The notes beneath the pieces were generated by a model. It saw only the letters and a program-made list of their open reading frames with translations, did not search any database and was not told the DNA's origin. A stretch of DNA of 55,008 nucleotides from the NCBI GenBank assembly GCA_038237515.1, contig JBBRYP010000022.1, positions 1 through 55,008 on the forward strand. The letters run 5' to 3'. The DNA comes from JBBQDZ01 sp038237515 (GTDB taxonomy: Bacteria; Actinomycetota; Thermoleophilia; Gaiellales; Gaiellaceae). The translations under genes were made by a program, and so were the position numbers. Positions 29,309 through 38,520 of the stretch are shown here, piece by piece. The first letter of the stretch is position 1. Each line of letters starts with the position of its first letter.

Positions 29309-29947
29309 TCAGCGCGCGCGGACGGTCGCGCGAAGGATCTCCACCGTTTGGGTCGGCTGCTCTGTGCCAGGGTCGCCGAGCCGCCCGATGCGGTCGATGA
29401 CCCTGCGGCCGATGAAGACCCTCCCCAGGAGCGCGTAGTCGGGCGGCAGCTGCGCGTCGGTGCCGGTGACGACGAAGAACTGGCTCCCCGACGTGCCGGG
29501 CCGCTCGCTCGGCCTCTTCGCCATCGCCACCGTGTACCTGGAATAGACGGTCGTCCGCGGCGGCCTCTCGACAGTGCTGTACCCGGGTCCACCTGCGCCG
29601 GTGCCGGTCGGATCGCCGCCCTGGATGACGAAGTCCGGGACGATGCGGTGGAAGATCGTCCCGTCGAAGAAGTGCGTCCGGGCAAGGTATGCGAAGGAAG
29701 CGGAGGTCTTGGGCGAGTCTCGGATGTCGAGACGGATCCTGAAACTGCCACAGTTCGTGTCGAGGATGACGTCGTACTTCTTCCGCGAATCGAGCTTTCC
29801 GTCGGGTCGCTGGCGACCGCCGTTTGCCTTCGGCGCCGGCCGCGCCAGCGTCTTGCATCCGGCCGCGGCAGACGTGGTGCCGGATGCGAAGATCGCGGGC
29901 GCCGTCAGCCCGCCCGCGAGCGTGGCGAGGACGAGGCCTCGAAGCAC
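29309..29947 (-). CDS. Secreted cyclophilin-type peptidyl-prolyl isomerase
   Basis: 212 residues. N-terminal signal sequence (MLRGLVLATLAGGLTAPAIFASG), possibly a lipoprotein given AAAGC at the end. The cyclophilin domain (about 55-210) has the signature FFDGTIFHRIVPDFVIQGGDPTGTGAGG, with the catalytic Arg in FHR and QFFVV. It should assist folding of exported proteins. A TACGAT -10 box lies 6 nt upstream of the GTG, so the mRNA is probably leaderless. Divergent from truA, 17 bp apart. Confidence 0.92.
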   Translation of the reverse strand: MLRGLVLATLAGGLTAPAIFASGTTSAAAGCKTLARPAPKANGGRQRPDGKLDSRKKYDVILDTNCGSFRIRLDIRDSPKTSASFAYLARTHFFDGTIFHRIVPDFVIQGGDPTGTGAGGPGYSTVERPPRTTVYSRYTVAMAKRPSERPGTSGSQFFVVTGTDAQLPPDYALLGRVFIGRRVIDRIGRLGDPGTEQPTQTVEILRATVRAR

Positions 29948-29964
29948 CCCGGAATCGTAGACGC

Positions 29965-30759
29965 TTGCGGCTGAAGCTCACCCTCGAGTACGACGGCACC
30001 GCATTCCACGGCTGGGCGGCCCAGCCGGGCCTGCGGACCGTGGAAGGCGTCGTCCGCGAGGCTCTCGGCCGCGTCTATCCCAGGGCATCCGCACTCGCCG
30101 TCGCCGGCCGCACCGACGGGGGAGTGCATGCCCGAGGGCAGGTCGCGAGCGTCGAGGTCGATGGAGGGCCGCCGCCGCTGAAGGCCGCGGAGGCGCTCAA
30201 CTCGGTTCTGCCCGGTGACGTCGCAGCCGTGGCCGTCGAGGCGGCGCCGTCCGCTTTCCACGCCCGCCACCACGCCCTCGCGCGCACGTATAGGTATCGC
30301 GTCTGGCGCCACGAGCATCGGTCCGCGTTCGAGGCCAGGCGCAGCTGGTGGCGGCCGCAGCCCCTCGACTTCGACGCGCTCCGCGCCGCCGCCGGCGTCG
30401 TCGAGGGCGAGCACGACTTCCGGGCGTTCACCCCCACGACAACGCAGCACGACGTCTTCGCTCGAACGGTTGAGCGGGCGGCCTGGGTCGAGCGAGGGCA
30501 CGCGCTCGAGCTCGAGATAGCAGCCGACAGCTTTCTGCGGCACATGGTGCGAACACTCGTGGGCACGATGCTCGAACTGTCGCCCGAGCGCCTCGCGACG
30601 CTCCTCGGCGGAGCCCCGCGCGCGGAGGCGGGGACGACGGCGCCGCCGTGGGGCCTCTACCTCGAGAGCGTCACGTATGCGGTGCCGGGCGAGCAGGTAG
30701 CCAACTGCCCCCAGGGGGGCGTCGCCGCCCCTACCGGAACGTTATCTCCGCGAGACTGA
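29965..30759 (+). CDS. truA: tRNA pseudouridine(38-40) synthase
   Basis: 264 residues from TTG 29965. The catalytic Asp is in AVAGRTDGGVHARGQV; other TruA signatures are LTLEYDGTAFHGWAAQP and FLRHMVRTLVGTMLELS. It modifies the anticodon stem-loop at positions 38-40. In many actinobacteria truA follows rplQ directly; here four kilobases of unrelated or decayed genes separate them. Confidence 0.95.
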   Translation: MRLKLTLEYDGTAFHGWAAQPGLRTVEGVVREALGRVYPRASALAVAGRTDGGVHARGQVASVEVDGGPPPLKAAEALNSVLPGDVAAVAVEAAPSAFHARHHALARTYRYRVWRHEHRSAFEARRSWWRPQPLDFDALRAAAGVVEGEHDFRAFTPTTTQHDVFARTVERAAWVERGHALELEIAADSFLRHMVRTLVGTMLELSPERLATLLGGAPRAEAGTTAPPWGLYLESVTYAVPGEQVANCPQGGVAAPTGTLSPRD

Positions 30760-30845
30760 CGCGTGTGCAACGGCTCCGAGCCAGGACTGAAACGACCTGC
30801 GACAAGGCATGAGGCGGGCAGCGAGGTCGTGGCTACGATCGGTTC

Positions 30846-31481
30846 GTGCGGTACGAGAACGTGCTCTTCGACCTCGACGGCACCGTCATCGACTCGGGCG
30901 CCATCATCCTCGCGTCCATGCAGTATGCGACGCGGACCGTGCTCGGCCGCGACTACAGCGACGAGGAGCTGATGGCAGCCGTAGGAGGGCCCGGGCTCGA
31001 CGCGCAGATGCGCGCCTTCGCACCGGACCGCGTGCGGGAGCTCGTGAGCGTCTACCGGGAACACAACGAGCCACTCCACGAGAGCCTCGAGTGCTGCGCC
31101 GGAATGGAAGACGTCCTCGTCCGGCTGCGCGAGGAAGGGCGGCGGCTCGGGATCGTCACGGCGAAGCGGCGTGCGACGGTCGACCTCGCCTTTGCCCGCG
31201 TTCCCGTGCGGCACCTGTTCGACGTGGTCGTCGGCGGCGACGAGACCGAAGAGCACAAGCCTCACCCTGCGCCGCTCCTGCTGGCGCTCGAGCGCCTCGG
31301 CGCGGCCCCCGCGGACTCGGCCTACATCGGTGACTCGCCGTTCGACGTCAGGGCTGCGAAGAGCGCCGGCCTGCACGCAGTCGCCGTCTCGTGGGGCAGG
31401 ATCCACACCCGCGAGCGCCTCGAGGCCGAGGAGCCCGACGCACTCGTCGACGCCGCGGAGCAGCTGCTTGGCGTCCTCTGA
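30846..31481 (+). CDS. HAD-family phosphatase (phosphoglycolate phosphatase/PpaX-like)
   Basis: 211 residues. The HAD motifs are DLDGTVIDS (motif I, nucleophile Asp), IVTAKR (motif II Thr), the Lys in EEHKPHPAP (motif III) and IGDSPFDVRAA (motif IV). The cap is helical, as in Gph/PpaX. The substrate is not predictable beyond small phosphate esters. GTG start lies 6 nt after a TACGAT box, suggesting a leaderless mRNA. The 3' end overlaps ligA by 14 bp. Confidence 0.92.
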   Translation: MRYENVLFDLDGTVIDSGAIILASMQYATRTVLGRDYSDEELMAAVGGPGLDAQMRAFAPDRVRELVSVYREHNEPLHESLECCAGMEDVLVRLREEGRRLGIVTAKRRATVDLAFARVPVRHLFDVVVGGDETEEHKPHPAPLLLALERLGAAPADSAYIGDSPFDVRAAKSAGLHAVAVSWGRIHTRERLEAEEPDALVDAAEQLLGVL

Positions 31482-33483
31482 GCAGGAGGCGCGTGCGGCC
31501 GAGCTACGGCAGCTGCTCGACCACCACATCCATCGCTACCATGTCCTCGACGACCCGGAGATCTCGGACGCCGAGTACGACCGGCTCTACGACGAGCTCA
31601 CCGCCCTCGAGGCGGAGAACCCGGATCTCGTGACCCCGGAATCGCCGACGCAGCGCGTCGGCGCGCCGCCTTCCGAGCGCTTCCGGAAGATCGAGCACCT
31701 GACGCCGATGGGCTCGCTCGAGAAGGTGACGAACGACGAGGGGCTGCTGAAGTGGGCCGAGGACGTCCGCAAACGCCTGGACTCCGACGAGCCGGTGGCG
31801 TACGTGATCGAGCCCAAGATCGACGGATCGGCGATCTCGCTCGTCTACGAACAGGGGAACTTCGCCCGCGGCGCGACCCGCGGCGACGGGCGTCGGGGCG
31901 AGGACGTGACGCCAAATCTCAGGACGATCCGGTCGATCCCGCTCGCGCTTCGCACGACGGGCAGCGAGCCGCCGCCCTCGATCCTCGAAGTGCGGGGCGA
32001 GGTCTACATGCCGCTCTCGGGCTTTCGGACCTTCAATGAGCGGCTCCTCGCGCAGGAGAAGAAGCTCGCCCCGAACCCGCGGAACGCTGCCGCAGGGTCG
32101 CTCCGTCAGCTCAACCCGGCGGTCACCGCCGAGCGGCCGCTCTCGATCTGGGTGTACGGCATCGGCCACCACGACGGCCTCGCCTTCGACTCCCACGCCG
32201 GCGTGCTCAAGTGGCTCCGCGAGCACGGGTTCCGCACGAACCCTTTCTCGGAGCGCCTGGAGACGATCCAGGAGGTAGCGGCGGCCTGCCGAGGCTGGGA
32301 GCGGAGCCGGATGGAGCTCGACTACGAGATCGACGGGATCGTGATCAAGGTCGACTCGCTCGATCAGCAGGCGCGGCTCGGGGCGCTTCACGAAAGGCCG
32401 CGCTGGGCGCGGGCCTTCAAGTGGGCCCCGCTCACCGCCGAGACGAGGCTGCTGCGCATCCACATCCGTGTTGGGCGCACGGGCGCGCTCAACCCTTGGG
32501 CTCAGCTCGAGCCTGTCGAGGTCGGGGGAGTCACCGTCTCGACAGCGACGCTTCACAACGAGGAGGACATCAACCGGAAGGACATCCGGGAGGGCGACGA
32601 GGTGATCGTCCAGCGAGCCGGTGATGTGATCCCGCAGGTCGTGGGGCCGAAGCTCCCTCATACGCGCGGAACGAAGCCCTTCAGGATGCCGGAGACCTGC
32701 CCGCTGTGCGGGACCGGGATCGTCAAGCCCGAGGGGGAGGCGATGCATCGCTGCCCGAACCGGGCCTGCCCCTCGCGCGGCCTCGAGACCTTGATCCATT
32801 GGGTCGGGGGCGCCATGGACATCGAGGGCGTCGGCGAGCAGCTCGTGCGCCGCCTGTGGAGAGAGGGGCTCGTCCGGTCGCTGCCCGACCTCTACCGGCT
32901 CACCGCGGATGCCCTGGGTCGCCTGCACGGATACGGCGAGATCTCCGCGACCAAGGCGCTCGAGGCGATCGAGCACTCGAAGCAGCAGCCCTTCCGGCGG
33001 GTGCTCCTGGGGCTCAACGTCCCGCAAGTGGGATGGGTGACGGCGGCGAGACTCGCGCGGCACTTCGGGTCGATAGAGGCGCTGATGGCTGCCGGCCAGG
33101 AGGAAATCCAGGCAGTCGACGGCGTCGGCCCGGATCGCGCGGAGGCGATCGCCGAGTGGTTCTCGGACGAGACGAACCGGCAGCTCGTCTCCGAGCTGCG
33201 GGAGCACGGGCTTCGATTCGAAGCCGGACCGGAGGAGCGGCCGAAGGAGGGTCCCCTCACCGGGCGCTCATACGTCGTGACGGGGACGCTCGAGGGGTTA
33301 ACACGCGAGCAGGCGAAAGCTGCGCTCGAGGAGCTCGGCGCGCGCGTCGCGGATGCGGTCACGGGCAAGACGACCGGCCTCGTGGTCGGAGAGGAGCCGG
33401 GAGTCTCGAAGCTCACGAAGGCGCAGCGGGCGGGCGTCCCGCTCCTGACGGAGGGCGAGCTGCGGGACCTACTGGCTCGCTAG
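31468..33483 (+). CDS. ligA: NAD+-dependent DNA ligase
   Basis: 671 residues from TTG 31468. Domains in order: Ia (HHIHRYHVLDDPEISDAEYDRLYDEL, NAD-binding), adenylation domain with the catalytic lysine in EPKIDGSAISLVY, OB fold, zinc finger (CPLCGTGIV with RCPNRACPSR), helix-hairpin-helix repeats (about 480-580) and a C-terminal BRCT domain (GPLTGRSYVVTGTLEGLTREQ). It seals Okazaki fragments and repair nicks. The start overlaps the HAD gene and the end overlaps the convergent dacB by 15 bp. Confidence 0.97.
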   Translation: MASSEQEARAAELRQLLDHHIHRYHVLDDPEISDAEYDRLYDELTALEAENPDLVTPESPTQRVGAPPSERFRKIEHLTPMGSLEKVTNDEGLLKWAEDVRKRLDSDEPVAYVIEPKIDGSAISLVYEQGNFARGATRGDGRRGEDVTPNLRTIRSIPLALRTTGSEPPPSILEVRGEVYMPLSGFRTFNERLLAQEKKLAPNPRNAAAGSLRQLNPAVTAERPLSIWVYGIGHHDGLAFDSHAGVLKWLREHGFRTNPFSERLETIQEVAAACRGWERSRMELDYEIDGIVIKVDSLDQQARLGALHERPRWARAFKWAPLTAETRLLRIHIRVGRTGALNPWAQLEPVEVGGVTVSTATLHNEEDINRKDIREGDEVIVQRAGDVIPQVVGPKLPHTRGTKPFRMPETCPLCGTGIVKPEGEAMHRCPNRACPSRGLETLIHWVGGAMDIEGVGEQLVRRLWREGLVRSLPDLYRLTADALGRLHGYGEISATKALEAIEHSKQQPFRRVLLGLNVPQVGWVTAARLARHFGSIEALMAAGQEEIQAVDGVGPDRAEAIAEWFSDETNRQLVSELREHGLRFEAGPEERPKEGPLTGRSYVVTGTLEGLTREQAKAALEELGARVADAVTGKTTGLVVGEEPGVSKLTKAQRAGVPLLTEGELRDLLAR

Positions 33484-34669
33484 GAGCTGCGCGAAGCGAT
33501 CCTGCGAGGCGCGGGCCGCTCCGTGGTCGAGGGGGTCTCCGTTCTGCAGGATCGCGAACGCGAAACGGCGCCTCACGAAGCCGGAGAGTGCGGAAGCTTC
33601 GTTCGTCGTTCCGGTTTTCGCTAGGACGTTCCCGCGCGCGGGCGGGGACTCCATCCGGTCCTCGAGAGTGCCGGTGACCCCTGCGATCGGGAGCGCGGAG
33701 AGGAACGTGGGGCGCACGAGAGGGTCGGCGTACGCCGCCCGCAGGATGCCGACGATAGCCTCGGCCGTCAGCCGGTCGAGCCGCGACAGCCCCGACCCGT
33801 CGACGAGGCGCGCTCCGGCGAGCGGCACGCGGGCCGTCTCCAGCAGCTTCGTGGCCGCCGCCGCCCCGCCGGGCGTCGTTCCCGCGCGCGAGCACCGCTC
33901 CGAGTTCCTTGAACAGCATCTCGGCGAGGTAGTTGTCGCTCTCCGTGTCCATCTCGCGGACGAGGTCGGCGAGCGGCGCCGAGAGGACCGAGGCCAGCGG
34001 AAATGCGTCGCCGCTCGACTTCCCGCGTCGCACGGTTCCGGCCACGGACACGCCCGCCGCGCGGAGGGCGGCCCTGAACTCGCGGCCGGCCTCGAGCGGC
34101 GGGTCCGCGGCGAGCGAGCGGTCGACGGTCAGCGCCGAGAGAGGCTCGGACTCGTTGCCGTAGAACTCGGCCTTCCAGCCGAACGCGCCTCTGCGGGCGT
34201 CGAAGAACGACGCGTCGGAGAGGATGTTTCCCTTGAGCCGGACGATCCCGGCCAGCCGGAGCTGGGACGCGAGGTCGGCAAGGTCTCCTCCGTCGAGCGT
34301 CGGATCGCCGCGTCCGCGCAGATAGAGGTCGCCGCGCCAGACGCCGCGGTTGAGCCGGCCTCGGCCGAGCACGTCGGTCTCGATCCGAAACCACGGCCCG
34401 AGCCCGGTGAGCAGCGCGTACGTCGTCGCGAGCTTCTCGTTCGAGGCGGGCGCGAGCGATGTCCAGGCGTTGTGGGCGTAGACGACGCCGCCGGTCTTGA
34501 CGTCGACCGCGAGAACTCCCGACCGACTCGGCGCCGCCTGCGAGACCGAGAGCGCGGCCGCGAGGCGCCTCTCCAGAGCGCGGCTCGGCGGCCGGCGGGC
34601 CGCGGCCGGAGCTGTGAGCAGGACGAGGAGCAGGCTCGAGGCGCAGAGGATGGAGACGGTCGGGCGCAT
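33469..34669 (-). pseudogene. dacB: D-Ala-D-Ala carboxypeptidase (PBP4/DacB type) with a single-base frameshift
   Basis: The upstream frame (start ATG 34669) encodes a signal peptide, the SxxK motif (SNEKL, nucleophile Ser) and the SDN-type motif (ESDNYLAEML). At about 33879-33880 an extra base in GGGAACG shifts the frame. Restoring it gives a continuous reading through GGAAAATKLLETARVPLAG to the KTGT motif (VLAKTGTTNEASALSG) and the normal end. All three catalytic motifs survive, so this is either a very recent mutation or a sequencing/assembly error. An intact product would trim or cleave peptidoglycan cross-links. It converges on ligA, overlapping by 15 bp. Confidence 0.88.
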
Positions 34670-34786
34670 TAGCCGCCATTGTCCGGACGCCCCCTGACGG
34701 GGTCAAGAAGGTGGGACCACCAGGTTCCCAAGATAGGCCCGGCGGCCCATGTAGAGGCCGTTCCGGCGGCGGATAATCGAGGAAGG

Positions 34787-35143
34787 ATGACGCACGAGGC
34801 CCTCACCTTGATCGAGCAGATCGAGGCGCTCGTCAGCGCCCCGCCGGCGACGGCACGCCGGTCGGAGCTTCCTCAGCTCGAGCGCACCCTCACGGACGGC
34901 TATGCGGGCTCGCTCGCACTCGAGGGAGAGCGACTCCGGCTGGAGCGGCGCATCGCCGAGCTGGCGGGCGAGGACGGCGATGCCACCGCCAAGTCGGAGG
35001 AGCTCGCGACGCTCGCGCAGCGGGTTGCCGCGGCGGAGCGGGACCACCTGCGTCTGCGCGCGGTTCTGACACAGCTCCGCGGGCGAGCCGAAGCGGCTCG
35101 AACCGCGGGCGCCCGCGGCTTGATCTCTCGCGCGCGCCGTTAG
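34787..35143 (+). CDS. Small coiled-coil protein of unknown function
   Basis: 118 residues, almost entirely helical, with heptad-like stretches (EGERLRLERRIAELAGED, then ELATLAQRVAAAERDHLRLRAVLTQLRGR). No signal peptide or known motif. The ATG at 34787 is preceded by GGAAGG and by GATAAT 9 nt upstream. A GCCC-TTA-GGGC hairpin follows the stop. Not recognised; could be a scaffold or a small regulator-binding protein. Confidence 0.65.
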   Translation: MTHEALTLIEQIEALVSAPPATARRSELPQLERTLTDGYAGSLALEGERLRLERRIAELAGEDGDATAKSEELATLAQRVAAAERDHLRLRAVLTQLRGRAEAARTAGARGLISRARR

Positions 35144-35243
35144 GCCCTTAGGGCACGCGACGAGGGCGCCACGCGCGCCTTTGGCAGCGTCGGGTTCTCC
35201 GAGATAGGTTTCGGCGGTCAGACGCCGGTCGCGAAGCGATGCG

Positions 35244-35927
35244 CTAGACGATTCCGCTGCGTACCGCGTAGACCGCGGCCTGGATCCGGTTCTCGATCTG
35301 GAGCTTCATCAGGATGTTCGAGATGTGGTTCTTGACCGTCTTCGGGCTGATGTGGAGGTCGCCGGCGATCTGGGCATTGTCCTTGCCGTTCGCGATCAGC
35401 TTGAGGACGTCGAGCTCGCGCTCCGAGAGCTCGGATCGAATCGCCCCCGATCCGCCCGGAAGGGTGCTCGACGCGCGGATGCGCTGGAGGACCTTCGCGG
35501 CGATGTGGGGCGAGATCAGCGAATCGCCCTCGGAGGCTGCCGTGATACCACGCAAGAGGTCCTGGATCGACGAGTCCTTGAGGAGGTAGCCGCAGGCGCC
35601 GGCGACGATGGCATCGAGTACGTCGCTGTCCTGGTCGGAGATGGTGAGGACGAGGACGCGGGTAAGGGGGGCGAGGCTCGTGATCTGCCGGGTCGCCTCC
35701 ACGCCGGTCATGCCGGGCATGTTCAAGTCCATCACCACCACCTCCGGCGTGCGCTCGCGGACCAGGCGGACTGCCTCGGCGCCGGTGCCGGCTTCACCCA
35801 CGATGTGGACTCCGTGCTCTTCGAGGAGGTTGCGCAGGCCGGTGCGGAAGAGGTCGTGGTCGTCGACGACGAGGACGCGCAGTGCCTCGCCGCCGGCGCC
35901 GTGCTCCGAATCCATTTTCGCGCTCAC
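35244..35927 (-). CDS. NarL/FixJ-type response regulator
   Basis: 227 residues. Receiver domain (about 17-135) with acidic pocket VVDDHD, phospho-acceptor Asp in VVMDLNMPG, Thr in VLVLTIS and Lys in LLKDSS. The LuxR-type HTH (about 160-222) has LSERELDVLKLIANGKDNAQIA and ISPKTVKNHISNILMKL. No histidine kinase is adjacent, so it is an orphan in this window. GTG at 35927 or ATG at 35915 could be the start. Confidence 0.95.
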   Translation of the reverse strand: MSAKMDSEHGAGGEALRVLVVDDHDLFRTGLRNLLEEHGVHIVGEAGTGAEAVRLVRERTPEVVVMDLNMPGMTGVEATRQITSLAPLTRVLVLTISDQDSDVLDAIVAGACGYLLKDSSIQDLLRGITAASEGDSLISPHIAAKVLQRIRASSTLPGGSGAIRSELSERELDVLKLIANGKDNAQIAGDLHISPKTVKNHISNILMKLQIENRIQAAVYAVRSGIV

Positions 35928-35987
35928 CCTCCCCCTTTCGGGCGACGCGAAGTTTACTGCGCACCCGACGGAGCAGCCGGCAGCACG

Positions 35988-37124
35988 TCAGTGGAGGGTA
36001 ATCGTGATCGTCCTGCGGCCCCAGGCCTGCGCCTGCGCCTCACTCGCGACCCAGACGTCGACCGCAAGGCCCTGGACACCCGGGCCGACGTCCGCCGCGA
36101 CCCCCTCGCCGTAGCCGGGGATCGTCATGCGGGTCCCGAGCGGGATGACTCCGGGGTCGACCGCGATCACTCCCCAGCCGACGGGGATGCCGGTCGCGGT
36201 CGAGCCGCGCGACGCGTACGCCGTGGAAGTGACCGTCAGAGTTCGGGCGCCCGAAGGCGGAGCCTCGATGGGGGCGGGTTCCGCGAGGGTCGCCACGGGC
36301 GCAGGCGCAGGACGCCGCGGAGGGGCGACCGGTGGACTCGCGGGAGGAGGCGGCGTCGATCGCGAGGGGGCCGGCCGTGGCGCCGGGACGGCTACGCCGA
36401 AGGACGCGCTGCTCGGCGCGGCAGCCTTTTCGGCGGCGACCTCCTGCGCGCGCGCCTCCGCAGCCCGCGCCTCCGCCTCGACCCGGGTGAGCTCCACCCC
36501 GCCTGCGCGACGCTCGGCTCGCACGCGGTACAGGTACGCGCTCCGCTCCGCTTGCGAGGCCGCCAGCGACGCGGCGGCTGCGTCCGCCTCGAGCTCGAGG
36601 CGGCGAGTCTCGGCGGCGCGGGCCGCCAGCCGTCGGGCGAGAGCGGCGGTGCGGGTACGTGCTACCCGCGCCTGCGCGGCCACGGAGGCGTGGGCCTGGG
36701 CTGTCCGTTCGAGGTCGTCGATGCCGTTGACGAGATCCTCGACCGTCGTGGCTCCGAAGAGGACCGCCAGCGGGTCGGAGTCGCCCTGCTCGTAGAGCGA
36801 GGCCAGCGTCGTCCCGAGCCGATGCTCGGAGCGGTCGAGAACGTCGTACGCCACCGCCAGGCGACCGCGCGCCGACGCCTCCTCGCGACGCAGCTCGGTC
36901 AGCCGGGCGCGCACGGCTTCGCGATGCCCCCGAGCGCGCTGGAGACGCGCCTCCAGCGCGTAGAGCGACAGGAGCACTCCCTGTTCCTCCGCGCCCAGCG
37001 CCTGCACGCGGGCGCGAAGCGAGGCAGGGGTGCCGGCCCCTGCGGCCCCTCCGGTCAGGCCCGATCCGGCGGCGGCCGCGACGACGGCGAGACAGGCGAG
37101 GAGGTGGCGGGAAGGCGTTGACAA
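35988..37124 (-). CDS. Secreted coiled-coil protein with C-terminal 3D (RlpA-like) domain
   Basis: 378 residues. Signal peptide (LLACLAVVAAAAGSGLTGGAAGAG), long coiled coil (about 35-225), a Pro/Ala/Ser-rich linker and a C-terminal 3D/double-psi-beta-barrel domain (TVTSTAYASRGSTATGIPVGWGVIAVDP, then GVAADVGPGVQGLAVDVWV). 3D domains occur in lytic transglycosylase-like and resuscitation-associated wall enzymes. The coiled-coil module SLYEQGDSDPLAVLFGATTVEDLVN is homologous to that of the divergently transcribed NlpC/P60 protein. Likely acts on peptidoglycan outside the cell. Confidence 0.88.
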   Translation of the reverse strand: MSTPSRHLLACLAVVAAAAGSGLTGGAAGAGTPASLRARVQALGAEEQGVLLSLYALEARLQRARGHREAVRARLTELRREEASARGRLAVAYDVLDRSEHRLGTTLASLYEQGDSDPLAVLFGATTVEDLVNGIDDLERTAQAHASVAAQARVARTRTAALARRLAARAAETRRLELEADAAAASLAASQAERSAYLYRVRAERRAGGVELTRVEAEARAAEARAQEVAAEKAAAPSSASFGVAVPAPRPAPSRSTPPPPASPPVAPPRRPAPAPVATLAEPAPIEAPPSGARTLTVTSTAYASRGSTATGIPVGWGVIAVDPGVIPLGTRMTIPGYGEGVAADVGPGVQGLAVDVWVASEAQAQAWGRRTITITLH

Positions 37125-37217
37125 GGGGCGCGGACGCTACCACGTCGGCTCGTGCTGAACCGCCCTTGTTGCAGGAACTTTCATAGGGTTTCGCACCACT
37201 TTCACCCGGAACCGTGT

Positions 37218-37246
37218 TTGCGACCGTCCGTGAACGGTGTTAGGGT
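37218..37246 (+). promoter_or_regulatory. Candidate promoter of the NlpC/P60 gene
   Basis: TTGCGA (37218-37223), 17-bp spacer, TAGGGT (37241-37246), predicting a leader of about 60 nt. The -35 hexamer and spacing equal those of the str promoter at 6672. The rest of the 187-bp divergent region (37125-37311) has no gene; a ydaO-type riboswitch was looked for because such genes often have one, but none was recognised. Confidence 0.5.
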
Positions 37247-37311
37247 GCCCGGCTTGTGACGTGCCGGCCCCTCCCGGTGCGCCTCTCGGCTAGTGACGGG
37301 CGGAGAGCGTC

Positions 37312-38520
37312 ATCAGTCTGAGAGGCCATAACGCCACTGCGGTTTGCGTAGTTTTCGCCGCGGCGTGTCTTGCCGCGGTCCCGGCGTTCGCGGACCCGGG
37401 TGACATTGCGGCGAAGAAGGCCGAGGTCGCACAGGTCCTCTCGCAGATCGACAGCCTCGACGCCTCCCTCGAGCACGCGGTCGAGGCGTACGACAGCGCG
37501 ACGCAGAAGCTCTCCGGGATCGAGCACGACCAGTCGGTGAACCGCAATGAGCTCGCGATCGCGCGGAGCAACCTCAAGCGCCAGCAGTCGCGGCTCGCGA
37601 AGCGGCTCGTCGCTCTCTACACCTCCGGCGACAGTTCGAGTCTCGGAGTCCTTCTCGGCGCCACGAGCCTCGACGACTTCGTCAACCGCGTGGACACGGT
37701 CAACCGGGTCTCCGACGAGGACTCGCGGGTCGTGAAGGAGGTTCGGCACTTCAAGAAAACTGTCACGCGGCAGAAGAAGCTGCTCGCGCGCTCCCACGAG
37801 AATCAAGCTCGGCTCGTGGCGCAGCGCGCCGCCGCGAAGGCCTCGATCGACCAGCAACTCGCGGAGCGCCGGCAGCTCGCGGCCTCCATCCGAAGCGAGA
37901 TCGTGCGGCTCGAGGCCGAGGAGCGGGCTCGTCAGGAACGCCTGCGGCGGGAGGCCGAGGCGCGAATCGCGGAGCAGCAGCGCGCGGCGGCGGCGGCGGC
38001 GCTCCAGGCTTCGACCGCAGCGGCAGTGGCACCCCCCGCGGCACAGCGCACGGCGGAAGCGCCGTCGGCGGGAGCTCCGGTGGCGGAAGCCCCTGCGGCC
38101 GATTCCTCCACCGGCTCGGTGGGCGTCGTAGCGTCGACGCCCGAGGCGACGGTCGCTCCGCCCTCGCAGTACGGCGGGGCAGTCGGCATCGCGATGCAGT
38201 ACCTCGGCACGCCCTATGTTTGGGGCGGCGCGAGCCCCGGGGGCTTCGACTGCTCCGGGCTCGTCGTCTACGTCTACCAGCAGCTCGGCGTCTCGCTGCC
38301 GCACTACACGGGCGCGCTCTGGAACGTCGGCACACCCGTATCCCAGGATCAGCTCCAGCCCGGCGATCTCGTCTTCTTCAACGGCCTCGGGCACATGGGG
38401 ATCTACATCGGCGGCGGCCAGTTCATCCACGCGCCCCACACCGGCGACGTCGTCAAGATCTCGAACCTGTCGGATTCCTGGTACGCCGCCAGCTACGAGG
38501 GAGCTCGCCGCATCCTTTAA
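37312..38520 (+). CDS. Secreted coiled-coil NlpC/P60 peptidoglycan endopeptidase, possible AUC start
   Basis: About 402 residues. An N-terminal signal peptide (SLRGHNATAVCVVFAAACLAAVPAFA) is followed by a coiled coil with the module ALYTSGDSSSLGVLLGATSLDDFVN, an Ala-rich linker and an NlpC/P60 domain (about 285-402). The catalytic Cys is in GGFDCSGLV, the His in GHMGIYIG, and the third polar residue is probably in HAPHTG. No ATG, GTG or TTG exists between the in-frame stops (37291-37296) and the signal peptide. The only codon spaced correctly from a Shine-Dalgarno (GGAG 37302-37305) is ATC at 37312; CTG at 37318 is the alternative, and GTG 37537 would remove the signal. Cleaves peptide stems in peptidoglycan. 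Confidence 0.88.
   Translation: MSLRGHNATAVCVVFAAACLAAVPAFADPGDIAAKKAEVAQVLSQIDSLDASLEHAVEAYDSATQKLSGIEHDQSVNRNELAIARSNLKRQQSRLAKRLVALYTSGDSSSLGVLLGATSLDDFVNRVDTVNRVSDEDSRVVKEVRHFKKTVTRQKKLLARSHENQARLVAQRAAAKASIDQQLAERRQLAASIRSEIVRLEAEERARQERLRREAEARIAEQQRAAAAAALQASTAAAVAPPAAQRTAEAPSAGAPVAEAPAADSSTGSVGVVASTPEATVAPPSQYGGAVGIAMQYLGTPYVWGGASPGGFDCSGLVVYVYQQLGVSLPHYTGALWNVGTPVSQDQLQPGDLVFFNGLGHMGIYIGGGQFIHAPHTGDVVKISNLSDSWYAASYEGARRIL

Noticed and set aside
37125..37311. Possible ydaO/c-di-AMP riboswitch ahead of the NlpC/P60 gene
   Set aside because: The predicted leader is only about 60 nt, too short for that class, and its conserved elements were not recognisable.
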